From the NCBI RefSeq assembly GCF_900005615.1, contig NZ_LN832559.1, positions 162,501 through 226,500 of the forward strand: a stretch of 64,000 nt of DNA. Reading direction: 5' to 3'. A model generated the notes under the pieces. It saw nothing but the letters and a program-made list of their open reading frames with translations. It searched no databases and was not told the DNA's origin. Of the stretch, positions 1 to 10,368 are shown piece by piece. Position numbers and translations under genes: made by a program. The stretch's first letter is position 1, and every line of letters starts with the position of its first letter. The DNA is from Paracoccus aminovorans. GTDB taxonomy: Bacteria; Pseudomonadota; Alphaproteobacteria; Rhodobacterales; Rhodobacteraceae.

Positions 1-564
1 GGTCGCCAGGATGGTCAGCGGATGCATTGCCTCGTCCAGCCGCAACCCCTCGCGATAGGGCCAGTCGAGGATGCGGCTGCGCTGCCCCGGCATCTGCGCC
101 GGATCCTCGAGCGTGCGGAAGGCCACGTATTTCGCCCCCGGCTGCACCCCGGCCTTGGCCAGTACCGAGGCCAGCGGCACCCCCAGCCAGGGGATGACCA
201 TCGACCAGGCCTCGACGCAGCGCAGGCGATAGACCCGCTCCTCAAGCGCCGAGTCGGGCGCCAGGTCCTCGACCCCGTAGCTGCCGGGCTTGTCCACCAT
301 GCCGTCGATCGCGACCTGCCAGCCGGCGGTCTTCAGGCTACCGGCATAGTCGGCCGGGTCGGTCTTGCCGGTGCCGAATTCGTAGAAATTGTTGTAATTG
401 GTGATGTCCTCGAAGCTGTTCGGCTTCTCGTCGGTCGAAAAGCCCGAAGGCTTGCCGCTGAGCCCCAGCGCCGGGGTCGCCAGCATCGCCAGGCCAGCAC
501 CGAGGAAAGTCCGGCGGTTCAGGAAATCCGCCTGGGGCGTCACGTCGGACCATCTCAGCTTCAT
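1..564 (-). CDS. msrP: Protein-methionine-sulfoxide reductase catalytic subunit MsrP (partial)
   Basis: N-terminal 188 residues of an MsrP (YedY) homologue; the C-terminal part lies beyond the window edge. The start is the ATG at 564 (MKLRWSDVT). A twin-arginine export signal (NRRTFLGAG, Arg17-Arg18) precedes a short hydrophobic stretch. Family hallmarks follow: NNFYEFGTGK, the YRLRCVEAWSM segment whose cysteine ligates the molybdenum cofactor, and GLRLDEAMHPLT at the edge. MsrP is a periplasmic molybdoenzyme that repairs methionine sulfoxide in envelope proteins, taking electrons from the membrane haem protein MsrQ. MsrQ is not visible here and would lie to the left. It is probably transcribed on its own, since clpB ends upstream with a terminator. 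Confidence 0.93.
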   Translation of the reverse strand, partial: MKLRWSDVTPQADFLNRRTFLGAGLAMLATPALGLSGKPSGFSTDEKPNSFEDITNYNNFYEFGTGKTDPADYAGSLKTAGWQVAIDGMVDKPGSYGVEDLAPDSALEERVYRLRCVEAWSMVIPWLGVPLASVLAKAGVQPGAKYVAFRTLEDPAQMPGQRSRILDWPYREGLRLDEAMHPLTILAT

Positions 565-608
565 CGCGCATCCTTTCCTGGAAAGCCCGGCCATGATGCC
601 ACCGGACG

Positions 609-620
609 CGGTCCGGACCG
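609..620. promoter_or_regulatory. 12-bp perfect palindrome upstream of msrP
   Basis: CGGTCCGGACCG is a perfect inverted repeat 45-56 bp upstream of the msrP start codon. It has the size and position of an operator. In GC-rich DNA such palindromes also occur by chance, and no regulator gene is adjacent. Confidence 0.3.
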
Positions 621-646
621 ATGAAATTCCGCGTGAGCGAAGGAAA

Positions 647-667
647 GGGCGGCCGCCGGGGCCGCCC
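647..667 (-). terminator. Rho-independent-type terminator of clpB
   Basis: Inverted repeat GGGCGGCC / GGCCGCCC (8 bp) with a 5-nt loop, followed on the minus strand by TTTCCTT. It lies 9 bp beyond the clpB stop codon. Confidence 0.75.
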
Positions 668-675
668 TTCAGGGT

Positions 676-3303
<2,628 letters not shown>

Positions 3304-3374
3304 ATGAAATTCCTTTCCTCAGCCCCCGCTTTGGACCGCCCGCATTGGCACGGCCCGGCTCGGGTCTGCCTGTG

Positions 3375-3403
3375 ACATGGGCAAGGACAAACGGGGTTTC
3401 AAG
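3375..3403 (-). promoter_or_regulatory. RpoH (sigma-32)-type heat-shock promoter of clpB
   Basis: On the minus strand the sequence reads CTTGAAA, 14 nt, then GCCCATGT. The sigma-32 consensus is CTTGAAA - N11-16 - CCCCATNT, so only one -10 position differs. It lies 72 bp upstream of clpB, a known RpoH target in many proteobacteria. Confidence 0.75.
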
Positions 3404-3455
3404 ACGGCCGGTTCCCCCTTATAACCGCGCCGTTTGTCGCAGCCTTGGGTGAAAC

Positions 3456-4148
3456 ATGGATGACCGTCTGATCGTGGCGCTGGACGTGCCGAATGCGCTG
3501 GCCGGGCTGGAGCTGGCCGAGAAGATCGGCGACGCCGCCAGCTTCTACAAGATCGGGCTGGGGATGCTGACCGGAGGCGGGCTCGCGCTGGCCAACGAAC
3601 TGAAGCAGGAACACGGCAAGCGCATCTTTCTGGACATGAAGTTCTTCGACATCGGCGCCACGGTCGAGGCGGCGGTCCGTGGCATCGCGCAATACGACCT
3701 CGACTTCCTGACCGTGCACGGCGACCCGCATGTGGTGCGCGCCGCGAAACAGGGCGCAAGCGGGTCGGGGCTGAAAATCCTGGCCGTGACGATCCTGACC
3801 TCGCTGGACCGCGTCGACCTGGATGCCGGGCTGATGGTGCCGGGCGACGTGGCCGAGATCGTCGCCACCCGCGCCGCCCGCGCCTTCGAGGCCGGCGCCG
3901 ACGGCGTCATCGCCAGCCCGCGCGAGGCCGCTTTGATCCGCGCCCTGCCCGAATCGGCGGGCCGGCTGATCGTCACCCCCGGGGTGCGGCCGGCGGGCGC
4001 GGACGCGGGCGACCAGAAACGGATCGAGACGCCCGCCACCGCCATCGCGAACGGCGCCGATCATATCGTGGTCGGCCGACCGATCTGGCAGGCCGCCGAC
4101 CCGCGCGCCGCTGCGCAAGCGATCCAGGCGGAGCTCGCCGCGCTGTAG
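3456..4148 (+). CDS. pyrF: Orotidine 5'-phosphate decarboxylase
   Basis: 230-residue type I OMP decarboxylase that makes UMP in the last step of pyrimidine synthesis. It starts MDDRLIVALDVP. The catalytic Asp/Lys array appears as FLDMKFFDIGATV (family DxKxxDI), and the phosphate-binding end as IVTPGVRP and NGADHIVVGRPI. Length and motifs are complete. It is divergent from clpB, and its 3' end meets the broken GST gene head on with no gap. Confidence 0.97.
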   Translation: MDDRLIVALDVPNALAGLELAEKIGDAASFYKIGLGMLTGGGLALANELKQEHGKRIFLDMKFFDIGATVEAAVRGIAQYDLDFLTVHGDPHVVRAAKQGASGSGLKILAVTILTSLDRVDLDAGLMVPGDVAEIVATRAARAFEAGADGVIASPREAALIRALPESAGRLIVTPGVRPAGADAGDQKRIETPATAIANGADHIVVGRPIWQAADPRAAAQAIQAELAAL

Positions 4149-4769
4149 TCAGGCGAAATTGCGCCGCCAAGCCGGCGTGATTGCCGGCCGCGCCGCCGCG
4201 GCCTGCGCGATGGACCAGATCTTCGGGGCATTGGCCTGGAACCACTCGGGCCGGGCTTCCAGTTCGTGATCGCCGCCGCATAGTTGTCCAGCGCCGAGAA
4301 CCGCTCGCCCGGAAACCACGGCGCGCCGGCGACGCCGTCCAGCACCGTCCACAGCTCTTGCAGCCGCGCCGCGACCGCCTCGCCCAGTTCCGCCTGCGCC
4401 GGGGCCTCGGACAGAAAGCGTGCCGGATCGTCGCCGAAGGTGAAGCAAGGATAGGCCTGTGCCACCAGGAAAATCAGCCGGCGCAGGAACGCCGCCCGCT
4501 CGGGCTTATCCGGCCCGGCCACCAGGTCGTCTCGCCCGGTCAGCGCGGCCAGATGCAGCGTGATCGCGGCGCTTTCGGACATCACCTGCCCGTTCGGCAG
4601 CACCAGAACCGGGATCAGCCGGCCCGGCTGATGCGCATCAGCGTCTCGCGCGCGCCTTCTGGTCGATGAACAGGTCGGCGACCTCGACCGGCTCGAAGCC
4701 GATGCCGTAATGTGCCAGTTGCATCTCGACGATGGCCGAGCCCCAGCCGCCGCGCCGGTAAAGCTGCAT
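4149..4769 (-). pseudogene. Glutathione S-transferase, disrupted by several frameshifts
   Basis: A GST-like protein can be followed only by changing frame. The N-terminal thioredoxin-fold part (MQLYRRGGWGSAIVEM to FIDQKAR) is in one frame. A short stretch (ETLMRISRAG) is in a second, after a CG-rich run at about 4647-4656. The body (LIPVLVLPNGQVMSESAAI and the helical C-terminal domain to FSALDNYAAA) is in a third, and the tail (RPEWFQANAPKIW to RRNFA) has shifted again at about 4265-4280. At least three lesions within 620 bp make a functional product unlikely. A cluster of sequencing errors in GC-rich DNA cannot be excluded from one sequence. The substrate of the ancestral enzyme cannot be inferred. 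Confidence 0.75.
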
Positions 4770-4842
4770 CCCGGACATGACATGCTCCATGCTGGCTTGC
4801 CCATACGATACGGGGCGGATCATGCAAGGCCGGCGCCGATTC

Positions 4843-5238
4843 TCAAATATCCGCACCGGCCTCGGCAAGGATCATCCGCACCCGCTGCCGGAAATGCGGC
4901 ACGGCACGGGGATGGGCGATGAATTGCTGGACAGGCATCATGCGCCATTCCTGCCCCTCGTCACCGAACCGGATGGCGGCGATTTCCTCGGGGCAAAGCT
5001 CGCCGTGGAACATCCAGCTTTGTCGGCCGGGGTCGTTCCAGGCAGCAAAAACCCTGCCCTGCAGCCGGTCGGGCGAAAGCCGCAGGCCGAACTCCTCTTG
5101 CAGCTCGCGCAGCGCGCAATCCACCGGCGTCTCGCCCGGCTCGGCGCCGCCGCCGGGCAGGTCCCAATGCGCCGGAAAGGGGATATGGTCGAAATCGTCG
5201 CGCAGGCAGGCCAACAGGCAGCCGGCATGGGTCAGCAC
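4843..5238 (-). CDS. Nudix hydrolase
   Basis: A clear Nudix box is present (GGAEPGE, 7 residues, then RELQEEFGL, fitting GX5EX7REUXEEXGU), preceded by FPAHWDLPG. Such enzymes hydrolyse nucleoside diphosphates linked to another group; the substrate is not evident. The start is uncertain. There is no ATG near the expected N-terminus, so GTG at 5238 (131 residues) is chosen. The frame stays open upstream (GFIGAKLVLTHAG precedes the motif), and a slightly longer form would overlap the end of the nfeD-like gene. It is probably translationally coupled to that gene. Confidence 0.8.
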   Translation of the reverse strand: MLTHAGCLLACLRDDFDHIPFPAHWDLPGGGAEPGETPVDCALRELQEEFGLRLSPDRLQGRVFAAWNDPGRQSWMFHGELCPEEIAAIRFGDEGQEWRMMPVQQFIAHPRAVPHFRQRVRMILAEAGADI

Positions 5239-5258
5239 CAGCTTGGCGCCGATGAAGC

Positions 5259-5525
5259 CTAGTTGTCGTTGATGTCGCGGGTCCAGCGCCGCACCTCGCC
5301 GCGATTGGTGCCGAAGATGCGGCGCAAGGCCAGCCAGATCGCCCCGGTCAGCAGCGCCGTCACCACCAGCGCCAGCGGCAGCCCGCCGGTCCAGATCCCG
5401 ATCAGCAGCGCCAGCCCCATCAGCGCCACGGCAAGGGCGGCGCCCAGGAAGAACCATCCCGGCAGCACCAGCTCCAGCGCCGCCAGCAGCAGGGCGACGA
5501 CGATCCAGATCCATCCGTTCATCAT
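5259..5525 (-). CDS. NfeD-like membrane protein
   Basis: 88 residues starting MMNGWIWIVVALLLAALELVLPGW, with about three hydrophobic segments and a short polar tail (RRIFGTNRGEVRRWTRDINDN). Its start overlaps the stop of the SPFH gene in an ATGA arrangement. A short NfeD-family protein next to a stomatin/prohibitin-type protein is a recurrent bacterial pair, thought to organise membrane microdomains or membrane-protein quality control. It lacks the larger protease and OB-fold domains of full-length NfeD. Confidence 0.8.
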   Translation of the reverse strand: MMNGWIWIVVALLLAALELVLPGWFFLGAALAVALMGLALLIGIWTGGLPLALVVTALLTGAIWLALRRIFGTNRGEVRRWTRDINDN

Positions 5526-6412
5526 GGCCTGGCGCCGCGGAACAGCTTGAAGGCATCGCCCAGCGCCTCGACGGCCGAGGCCGGCACGATCAGGGTCTGC
5601 TTGCCCTGGCCCTTGCCGACCTCGGCCAGCACCTCGACCTGTCTCATCGCCACCTGATATTGTGCGGCCTCGATGCCGCCGTCGCGGATGGCGACGGCGA
5701 TGGCATTGGTGGCATAGGCCTCGGCATCGGCCAGGATGCGCTTGGCCTTGGCCTGCTGCTCGGCCGCGTAAAGATCGCCGTCGGCGGCGAGTTCGACCGC
5801 GCGGCGGCGGCCCTCGGCTTCGGTGACCTGGGCGCGGCGGGCGCGTTCGGCGTTCAGCTGCTGCAGCATGGCGGCGCGGGTCGCCTCGTCCAGGTTCACG
5901 TCCAGGATCTCGGCCCGCGTCACCTCGATGCCCCAATCGTCGACGATATTGGCCAGCGATTCGCGGATGCGCTCGATCAGCGGGGCGCGGTTCGACTGCA
6001 CCTGGTCCAGCTCCATCGTGCCGATCTCGGACCGCACGATGCCGGCGACCGTGGTGGTGATCGCCGCATCGACGTCGCGGATGCGATAGACGGTCTTTTC
6101 CGGCTCGATGATGCGATAGAAGACGCTGGTCTCGACCTGCACCAGCACGTTGTCCGCGGTGATCGCATCCTGGCGCGAGGTCGGCAGCTGCCGTTCCAGC
6201 ACCGAGATCTTGTGCGCCACCCGGTCGAGGAAGGGCACGATGAAGTTGATCCCCGGCCCCAGCACCGAATGCAGCCGGCCGAAGCGCTCGACGACGTATT
6301 TCTCGGATTGCGGCACGATGCGGACGGCGCGGCTGACGGCCAGGAAGATCACCACCGCCAGGACGATCAGCGCGATATTGCGGCTGAGAAGGTCGGAAAG
6401 TTCGGGCGGCAT
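5522..6412 (-). CDS. SPFH/band-7 (stomatin-like, QmcA-type) membrane protein
   Basis: 296 residues with one N-terminal transmembrane segment (IALIVLAVVIFLAVSRAV, about 13-30), then an SPFH domain (VPQSEKYVVERFGRLHSVLGPG, and IEVTRAEILDVNLDEATRAAM later). An Ala/Glu-rich coiled coil (about 200-260) would drive oligomerisation. Stomatin-like proteins form inner-membrane rings and often act with NfeD partners or FtsH-type proteases. It is co-transcribed with the downstream NfeD-like gene by a 4-bp overlap. Confidence 0.92.
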   Translation of the reverse strand: MPPELSDLLSRNIALIVLAVVIFLAVSRAVRIVPQSEKYVVERFGRLHSVLGPGINFIVPFLDRVAHKISVLERQLPTSRQDAITADNVLVQVETSVFYRIIEPEKTVYRIRDVDAAITTTVAGIVRSEIGTMELDQVQSNRAPLIERIRESLANIVDDWGIEVTRAEILDVNLDEATRAAMLQQLNAERARRAQVTEAEGRRRAVELAADGDLYAAEQQAKAKRILADAEAYATNAIAVAIRDGGIEAAQYQVAMRQVEVLAEVGKGQGKQTLIVPASAVEALGDAFKLFRGARP

Positions 6413-6426
6413 CGGCGGTCCTTTCG

Positions 6427-7290
6427 TTATTCGGCGGCGATGGCCGTGTCGCCGGCATCCGGCCGCAGCTGCGCCAGCCGGGCCAGGACCCGGGCGAAGC
6501 GGGCGCGGAACAGGGCGAAATCGGCGCGCGGTTCGATCCGGCCCTCATCCATGTAGAGCGAGCGGTCCAGTTCCAGCTGCACGACATGGACGTTGCCGCG
6601 CGGCCGGCCGTAGGTCGCGGTGATATAGGCGCCCGAGAAGGGCGAGTTGCGGCGCAGCCGGAACCCCTCGCCCGCCACCGCCTCGGCCACCGCGGCGCTG
6701 ATCCGGGGCGCGGCCGAGACGCCGTTGCGGTCGCCCAGCACCATGTCCGGGCGCGGCCGCGGCAGATGCGCCAGGGCATCGCGCGGCATGGAATGCATGT
6801 CGATCAGCACGGCGCCGCCGAAACGGCCCACCGCCTCGTCGATCAGACCGGCAAGCGCGCGGTGATAGGGGTGCCAGAACCGGTCCAGCCGGCTTTCGGC
6901 CTCGGCCCGCGGCATCGGCCGGTCGTGGATGCTGCGCCCCTGCGAGACGACGCGGGGAATCACCCCCAGCCCGGCCATGATTCGCGGGTTCATCGCCCGC
7001 GGCAGCGCGCCCTGGACCACCAGCGGGTCGATCTCCTCGGGGCCGCGGTTCAGGTCCACGAGGCAGCGCGGCACCCGCGCGGTCAGCACCGCCGCGCCAT
7101 GGTCCAGCGCCGGCAGGATCAGCTGGTCCACGAAGGCGTCCTCGGACGAGCGCAGCTGCTGCGCATCCAGCCGCGATTCGGCCAGGAACCAGTCGGGATA
7201 GGTGCAGCCGGAATGCGGCGAGGCAAAGATCACCCCGCTCTGCCAATGGTCTGGCCGTCTCAGATCGAATACGCTGTCTTCGCTGTTCAT
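6427..7290 (-). CDS. N-formylglutamate amidohydrolase family protein
   Basis: 287 residues from the ATG at 7290 (MNSEDSVFDLRRPDHWQ). This start is preferred to one 19 codons upstream because family similarity begins at about RPDHWQSGVIFASPHSG. Conserved segments include the metal-binding-type FASPHSG, EDAFVDQL, LIDMHSMP and GDRNG. Members hydrolyse N-formyl-L-glutamate to formate and glutamate (HutG), or related N-acyl amino acids. No other histidine-degradation gene lies nearby, so the physiological substrate is open. The stop is 15 bp before the SPFH gene, so an operon is likely. Confidence 0.82.
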   Translation of the reverse strand: MNSEDSVFDLRRPDHWQSGVIFASPHSGCTYPDWFLAESRLDAQQLRSSEDAFVDQLILPALDHGAAVLTARVPRCLVDLNRGPEEIDPLVVQGALPRAMNPRIMAGLGVIPRVVSQGRSIHDRPMPRAEAESRLDRFWHPYHRALAGLIDEAVGRFGGAVLIDMHSMPRDALAHLPRPRPDMVLGDRNGVSAAPRISAAVAEAVAGEGFRLRRNSPFSGAYITATYGRPRGNVHVVQLELDRSLYMDEGRIEPRADFALFRARFARVLARLAQLRPDAGDTAIAAE

Positions 7291-7389
7291 CCTGCGGTTC
7301 CGCGCGTGCAACCGGCGCCCGTTCCGGGCATACAGACTGAAAGCCATTCGCCTGCGAACCGCAAGCGGGAATAACCGTCGATTGAGGGC

Positions 7390-7418
7390 TTGAAACCCCC
7401 AGGAGAGGTGGCTATAGA
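7390..7418 (+). promoter_or_regulatory. Sigma-70-type promoter of the tRNA-Val gene
   Basis: TTGAAA (7390-7395), 17-bp spacer, TATAGA (7413-7418). It lies about 50 bp upstream of the tRNA, giving a short 5' leader of about 45 nt to be trimmed. Confidence 0.7.
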
Positions 7419-7470
7419 CACGCGGACCAAGGCGATGCGGCGGGTTTTCCCGCGGGATCGTCTGTTCGGG

Positions 7471-7545
7471 GGGCGGTTAGCTCAGCGGTAGAGCACTACG
7501 TTGACATCGTAGTGGCCACTGGTTCGATCCCAGTACCGCCCACCA
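7471..7545 (+). tRNA. tRNA-Val (GAC)
   Basis: 75 nt with a complete cloverleaf. The acceptor stem GGGCGGT pairs with ACCGCCC, the D-arm is TAGCTCAGCGGTA, the anticodon stem CTACG / CGTAG holds loop TTGACAT (anticodon GAC), and the T-arm has GGTTCGATCC. The terminal CCA is encoded. Confidence 0.97.
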
Positions 7546-7557
7546 TTCTGTTTCGCG

Positions 7558-7587
7558 CCGCCGGTGCCTGCCGGCGGTATTTCGTTT
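7558..7587 (+). terminator. Terminator after tRNA-Val
   Basis: Stem CCGCCGG / CCGGCGG (7 bp, 6-nt loop), followed by the T-rich TATTTCGTTTT. Confidence 0.65.
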
Positions 7588-7629
7588 TCAAGGCGCGACC
7601 TAGCGATGCGCCGCGATAGGAGAAGACCG

Positions 7630-7755
7630 ATGAAGGTTCGCAATTCGCTCCGCTCGCTCAAGAGCCGTCACCGCGATTGCCAGGTCGTGCGCCGCAAGGG
7701 CCGGATCTATGTGATCAACAAGACCAACCCGCGTTTCAAGGCCCGCCAGGGCTGA
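7630..7755 (+). CDS. rpmJ: 50S ribosomal protein L36
   Basis: 41 residues starting [20 protein letters not shown] and ending NPRFKARQG. It is very basic and of exact L36 length. AGGAGA lies 7 bp before the ATG. This is the form with a reduced cysteine set (Cys18 only, [13 protein letters not shown]), i.e. the zinc-free C-minus type. It is monocistronic, between tRNA-Val and a hairpin terminator. Confidence 0.95.
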   Translation: MKVRNSLRSLKSRHRDCQVVRRKGRIYVINKTNPRFKARQG

Positions 7756-7779
7756 TCCGCGGCTTGATCGCCGAATCTG

Positions 7780-7811
7780 AACGCCCGTCGCGCGGTTGTG
7801 CGGCGGGCGTT
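7780..7811 (+). terminator. Terminator of rpmJ
   Basis: Stem AACGCCCG / CGGGCGTT (8 bp) around a 16-nt GC-rich loop, 24 bp after the rpmJ stop. Confidence 0.6.
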
Positions 7812-7837
7812 CTGCCGTTCCGGTTGGCACGGTCGCT

Positions 7838-7891
7838 GGTGGGGGCCGACTGCCCCCACGCCCCCGTGGATATTTGAACACAAAAGAAGCG
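7838..7891 (-). repeat. Palindromic intergenic repeat, copy 1
   Basis: Read on the minus strand, it begins CGCTTCTTTTGTG, then TTCAAATATCC, then a G/C-rich tail. The tail contains hairpin GTGGGGGC / GCCCCCAC (7839-7859) and a small palindrome CCACG / CGTGG. It begins immediately after the stop codon of the 7892-8335 gene and may serve as its terminator. A second copy with the same head (CGCTTCTTTTGTG..AAATATCC..GGGGG) lies inside the thiZ-like gene at 20093-20176. Confidence 0.7.
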
Positions 7892-8335
7892 CTAGAAGCG
7901 GGACAGGATCAGGCCGCCGCCGACCATCAGCGCCGCCAGCACGCGCGGCAGCGAAATCTCGCGCAGCGGCAGGCCGAAGGCGCCGGTGCGGTCGAGGACG
8001 ATGGCCGCCAGGATCTGGCCCAGCGCCAGCGCGCAAAGCGCCGTCAGCGCGCCGAGCCGCGGCAACGTCCAGACCATGGTCCAGACGTAGAATGCCCCCA
8101 GCATGCCGCCGGCCCACATCCACCATTCCATCGAACCGGCGCGCAGGAAGGCCCGTCCCTGCCCCAGGCCGAGGGCGGCCAGCGCCAGGATGGCGAAGCC
8201 GACCCCGAAGGAAATCGCGGCCGCCGCCAGCGGGCTTTGCAAGCCGCGGCCCAGCGCCGCGTTGATCGGCGCCTGCACCGCGATGCAGACGCCGGCGAAG
8301 GTCACCATCGCGGCGGCCATTATCGGAAATTGCAT
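7892..8335 (-). CDS. DUF606 (YdcZ-type) DMT-superfamily membrane protein
   Basis: 147 residues, nearly all hydrophobic, with about five transmembrane segments: MAAAMVTFAGVCIAVQ, AISFGVGFAILALAALG, WMWAGGMLGAFYVW, LTALCALALGQILAAI and LPRVLAALMVGGGLIL. The NAALGRGLQSPLAAA and GGMLGAFYVW segments are typical of DUF606. These are drug/metabolite-superfamily half-transporters of mostly unknown substrate. It is followed directly by the palindromic repeat. Confidence 0.85.
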   Translation of the reverse strand: MQFPIMAAAMVTFAGVCIAVQAPINAALGRGLQSPLAAAAISFGVGFAILALAALGLGQGRAFLRAGSMEWWMWAGGMLGAFYVWTMVWTLPRLGALTALCALALGQILAAIVLDRTGAFGLPLREISLPRVLAALMVGGGLILSRF

Positions 8336-8355
8336 GGAATCTATCCCTCTGGAAT

Positions 8356-10095
8356 TCAGCGCAGCACCGCGTCCTGCAACAGGCTGGCGACCGTCTGCTG
8401 GGTCAGGTAGCCCGTCACCCGCAGGTTGCGCGCGGCCTGGTAGCGGCGGAGCGCGTCGCGGGTCTGGGCGGTGAACTGGCCGTCGACCGGCCCCGGCCGC
8501 ATCCCGGCCAGGCGCAGCCTTTCCTCGACCAGCCGCCGGGTCGAGGGGTTCAGGCGCAGCGAATCCTCTTCGCGGCGGGCGGCCTCAATGCCGGCGCGCA
8601 GGGTGGCCAGCCGGTCGCGCGCCTCGGCCGCATGCGGGCCGCGCGGGAAGCGGTCCAGATAGGTCTGATAGCCCGCGGCCGAGCCCTGCCGGCGGGCCCA
8701 TTGCCAGGTGGGCTCTTCGCCGCGGGGCGTGTCGGGCTGGGTCCCCTGCCCGGGAAGGCCGGCGAGTTGGCGGCGCGCGGTCTCGGCATGCAGCCCGTCC
8801 GGATAGCGCTTCAGATAGGCGCGCAGGCCCTCGGCATCGCCCTTGGCGCCGGTCTGCTGCAAATAGGCGCGGTCGCGGGCGGCGACTTCGTCCTCGGCGC
8901 GCTGGCTCTGGCTTGCGATCTTCTGGATCTGCGCCCGGTTGAGATAGCCGGTCGGGGCCAGGCCGTTGGCGCGCTGCCAGCTGGCGATGGCCTTGCGGCT
9001 GCGGCTGCCGAAGACCCCGTCGGCGCTGCCAGAGGCGTGCCCCAGCCGCGCCAGCCGGCGCTGGAGCGTGGCGCGCTCGGCCGGGCCCAGGTCCAGCGCC
9101 AGTTCGGCCGCCGCGGCAGGCGAGACCTGGGGCTGCGGCGTGGGGCGGGGCGGGTGCAGCGCCTCCAGCCGGTCGCGTGCCGCCTGCGCGTAGCGGCCCT
9201 GGGGGAAGCGTTTCAGATAGGCCTCGTAGCCCGCCGCACGGTTTTCGGCCGCCGCCTCGGCCCAGGCATCGCGATCGGCGTTCCGGCCCGCGGCGGCATC
9301 CCGGACCTGCGCCAGGCGTTCCTGGGCGGCTGCGGAATAAAGGCCGCGGGGAAATTCCCGCAGATAGGCCTGGTAGGCGGCGGCGCTGTCGGCGGCTGCG
9401 GCCCTGGCCCAGGCGTCGCGGTCCCCGGCCAGCGGATCCTCGGCTTGGCTGCCGGCGCGACCCAGCGGCACCAGGTCGCCGGCGCTGCCCGGCAGCAGCG
9501 TCAGCGCCCGGTCCAGCGCCGCCGCCTGGGCCAGAGAGCCGCCGCGCAGCAGCTCGGCCAGCGCCAGGGCCCCGGCCTCGGGCGTGCCGGTCAGGACCGA
9601 AACCCCCTCGGGCGCCTCGGTCAGGCCGATGCCGCTGGCCAACCCCGGGTCATGCGGCGACTGCTGCGCGTCCGTGCCGAGGATCAGCACCGCGCCGGGA
9701 TCGCCGCCGGCCATCAGCCGCATCACCAGCGACAGCGGCACGCCCTGGGTTCCGGCGCTCAGCGGCCCGGGCCGGCCGACATCGGTGCCCATGAACCAGG
9801 TCTCGCCCGCGTCATGCAGGAAGCGGCCGTTCAGCGCCACGATGCGCGCGCCGGGCCGGTCGTCGGCACGGGCCAGCGCCTCGAGCGTGCGGCGCAGTGG
9901 CTCGCCAGTCAGGTCGACCCCGTCCTGAGTGGTAAAGCCCGCCGCCCGCAGCGCCTTGGCCAGCGCCGCCGTGTCCGATCCGGCAAGGTCGGGCGCGCTT
10001 TCGTAATTGGCATTGCCGATGATGACGGCACGGTTCTCGGCCCAGGCGGGGGCGGTCCCGGCCAGGACGGCAAGCATCACGGCGGCAAAGCGCAT
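8356..10095 (-). CDS. Secreted caspase-fold protein with helical repeats and two peptidoglycan-binding domains
   Basis: 579 residues from the ATG at 10095. A signal peptide (to AWA, about residue 19) is followed by a caspase/C14-like fold (NRAVIIGNANYESAPDLAGSD ... ALRAAGF). Four repeats of about 40 residues come next, each with a core like AYLREFPRGLYSAAAQERL (also AYLKRFPQGRYAQAARDRL, AYLKRYPDGLHAETARRQL, TYLDRFPRGPHAAEARDRL). One peptidoglycan-binding domain (QRRLARLGHASGSADGVFG) lies between the second and third repeats and another (ERLRLAGMRPGPVDGQFT) at the C-terminus. The usual catalytic GHG and DAC motifs are not visible: the equivalent positions read ALNGRFLH and LILGTDAQ. The protein is therefore probably a non-enzymatic envelope scaffold. 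Confidence 0.8.
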   Translation of the reverse strand: MRFAAVMLAVLAGTAPAWAENRAVIIGNANYESAPDLAGSDTAALAKALRAAGFTTQDGVDLTGEPLRRTLEALARADDRPGARIVALNGRFLHDAGETWFMGTDVGRPGPLSAGTQGVPLSLVMRLMAGGDPGAVLILGTDAQQSPHDPGLASGIGLTEAPEGVSVLTGTPEAGALALAELLRGGSLAQAAALDRALTLLPGSAGDLVPLGRAGSQAEDPLAGDRDAWARAAAADSAAAYQAYLREFPRGLYSAAAQERLAQVRDAAAGRNADRDAWAEAAAENRAAGYEAYLKRFPQGRYAQAARDRLEALHPPRPTPQPQVSPAAAAELALDLGPAERATLQRRLARLGHASGSADGVFGSRSRKAIASWQRANGLAPTGYLNRAQIQKIASQSQRAEDEVAARDRAYLQQTGAKGDAEGLRAYLKRYPDGLHAETARRQLAGLPGQGTQPDTPRGEEPTWQWARRQGSAAGYQTYLDRFPRGPHAAEARDRLATLRAGIEAARREEDSLRLNPSTRRLVEERLRLAGMRPGPVDGQFTAQTRDALRRYQAARNLRVTGYLTQQTVASLLQDAVLR

Positions 10096-10368
10096 TCGGG
10101 CGACCTCTTCCGGCGGCGGCCGGGATCGGGAAGGGGTGCGCCGGTCATCCGTTCGTGGCGATGCCGGGCAACCGGTTCGATCCGGCCGCAAAGTTTCAAC
10201 GTGTCGAGCACGGCCCATCTTGCCGCATCACCGCCCCCGGTTTCCAGAAGCGGCGTCATCACATCCGTATCACCGCAAGCCGGCGATGCCGAGACCCCGG
10301 CCTGCGACATCGGCTCTATCTTTCCCGCCGAACTGGGCTAGATTGCCACCAGCCTTGCGGAGAGCGCC

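Noticed and set aside
4843..4860. AAATATCC-like sequence at the end of the Nudix gene as a third copy of the palindromic repeat
   Set aside because: Only about ten bases match and neither the TTCTTTTGTG head nor the G-rich hairpin is present.
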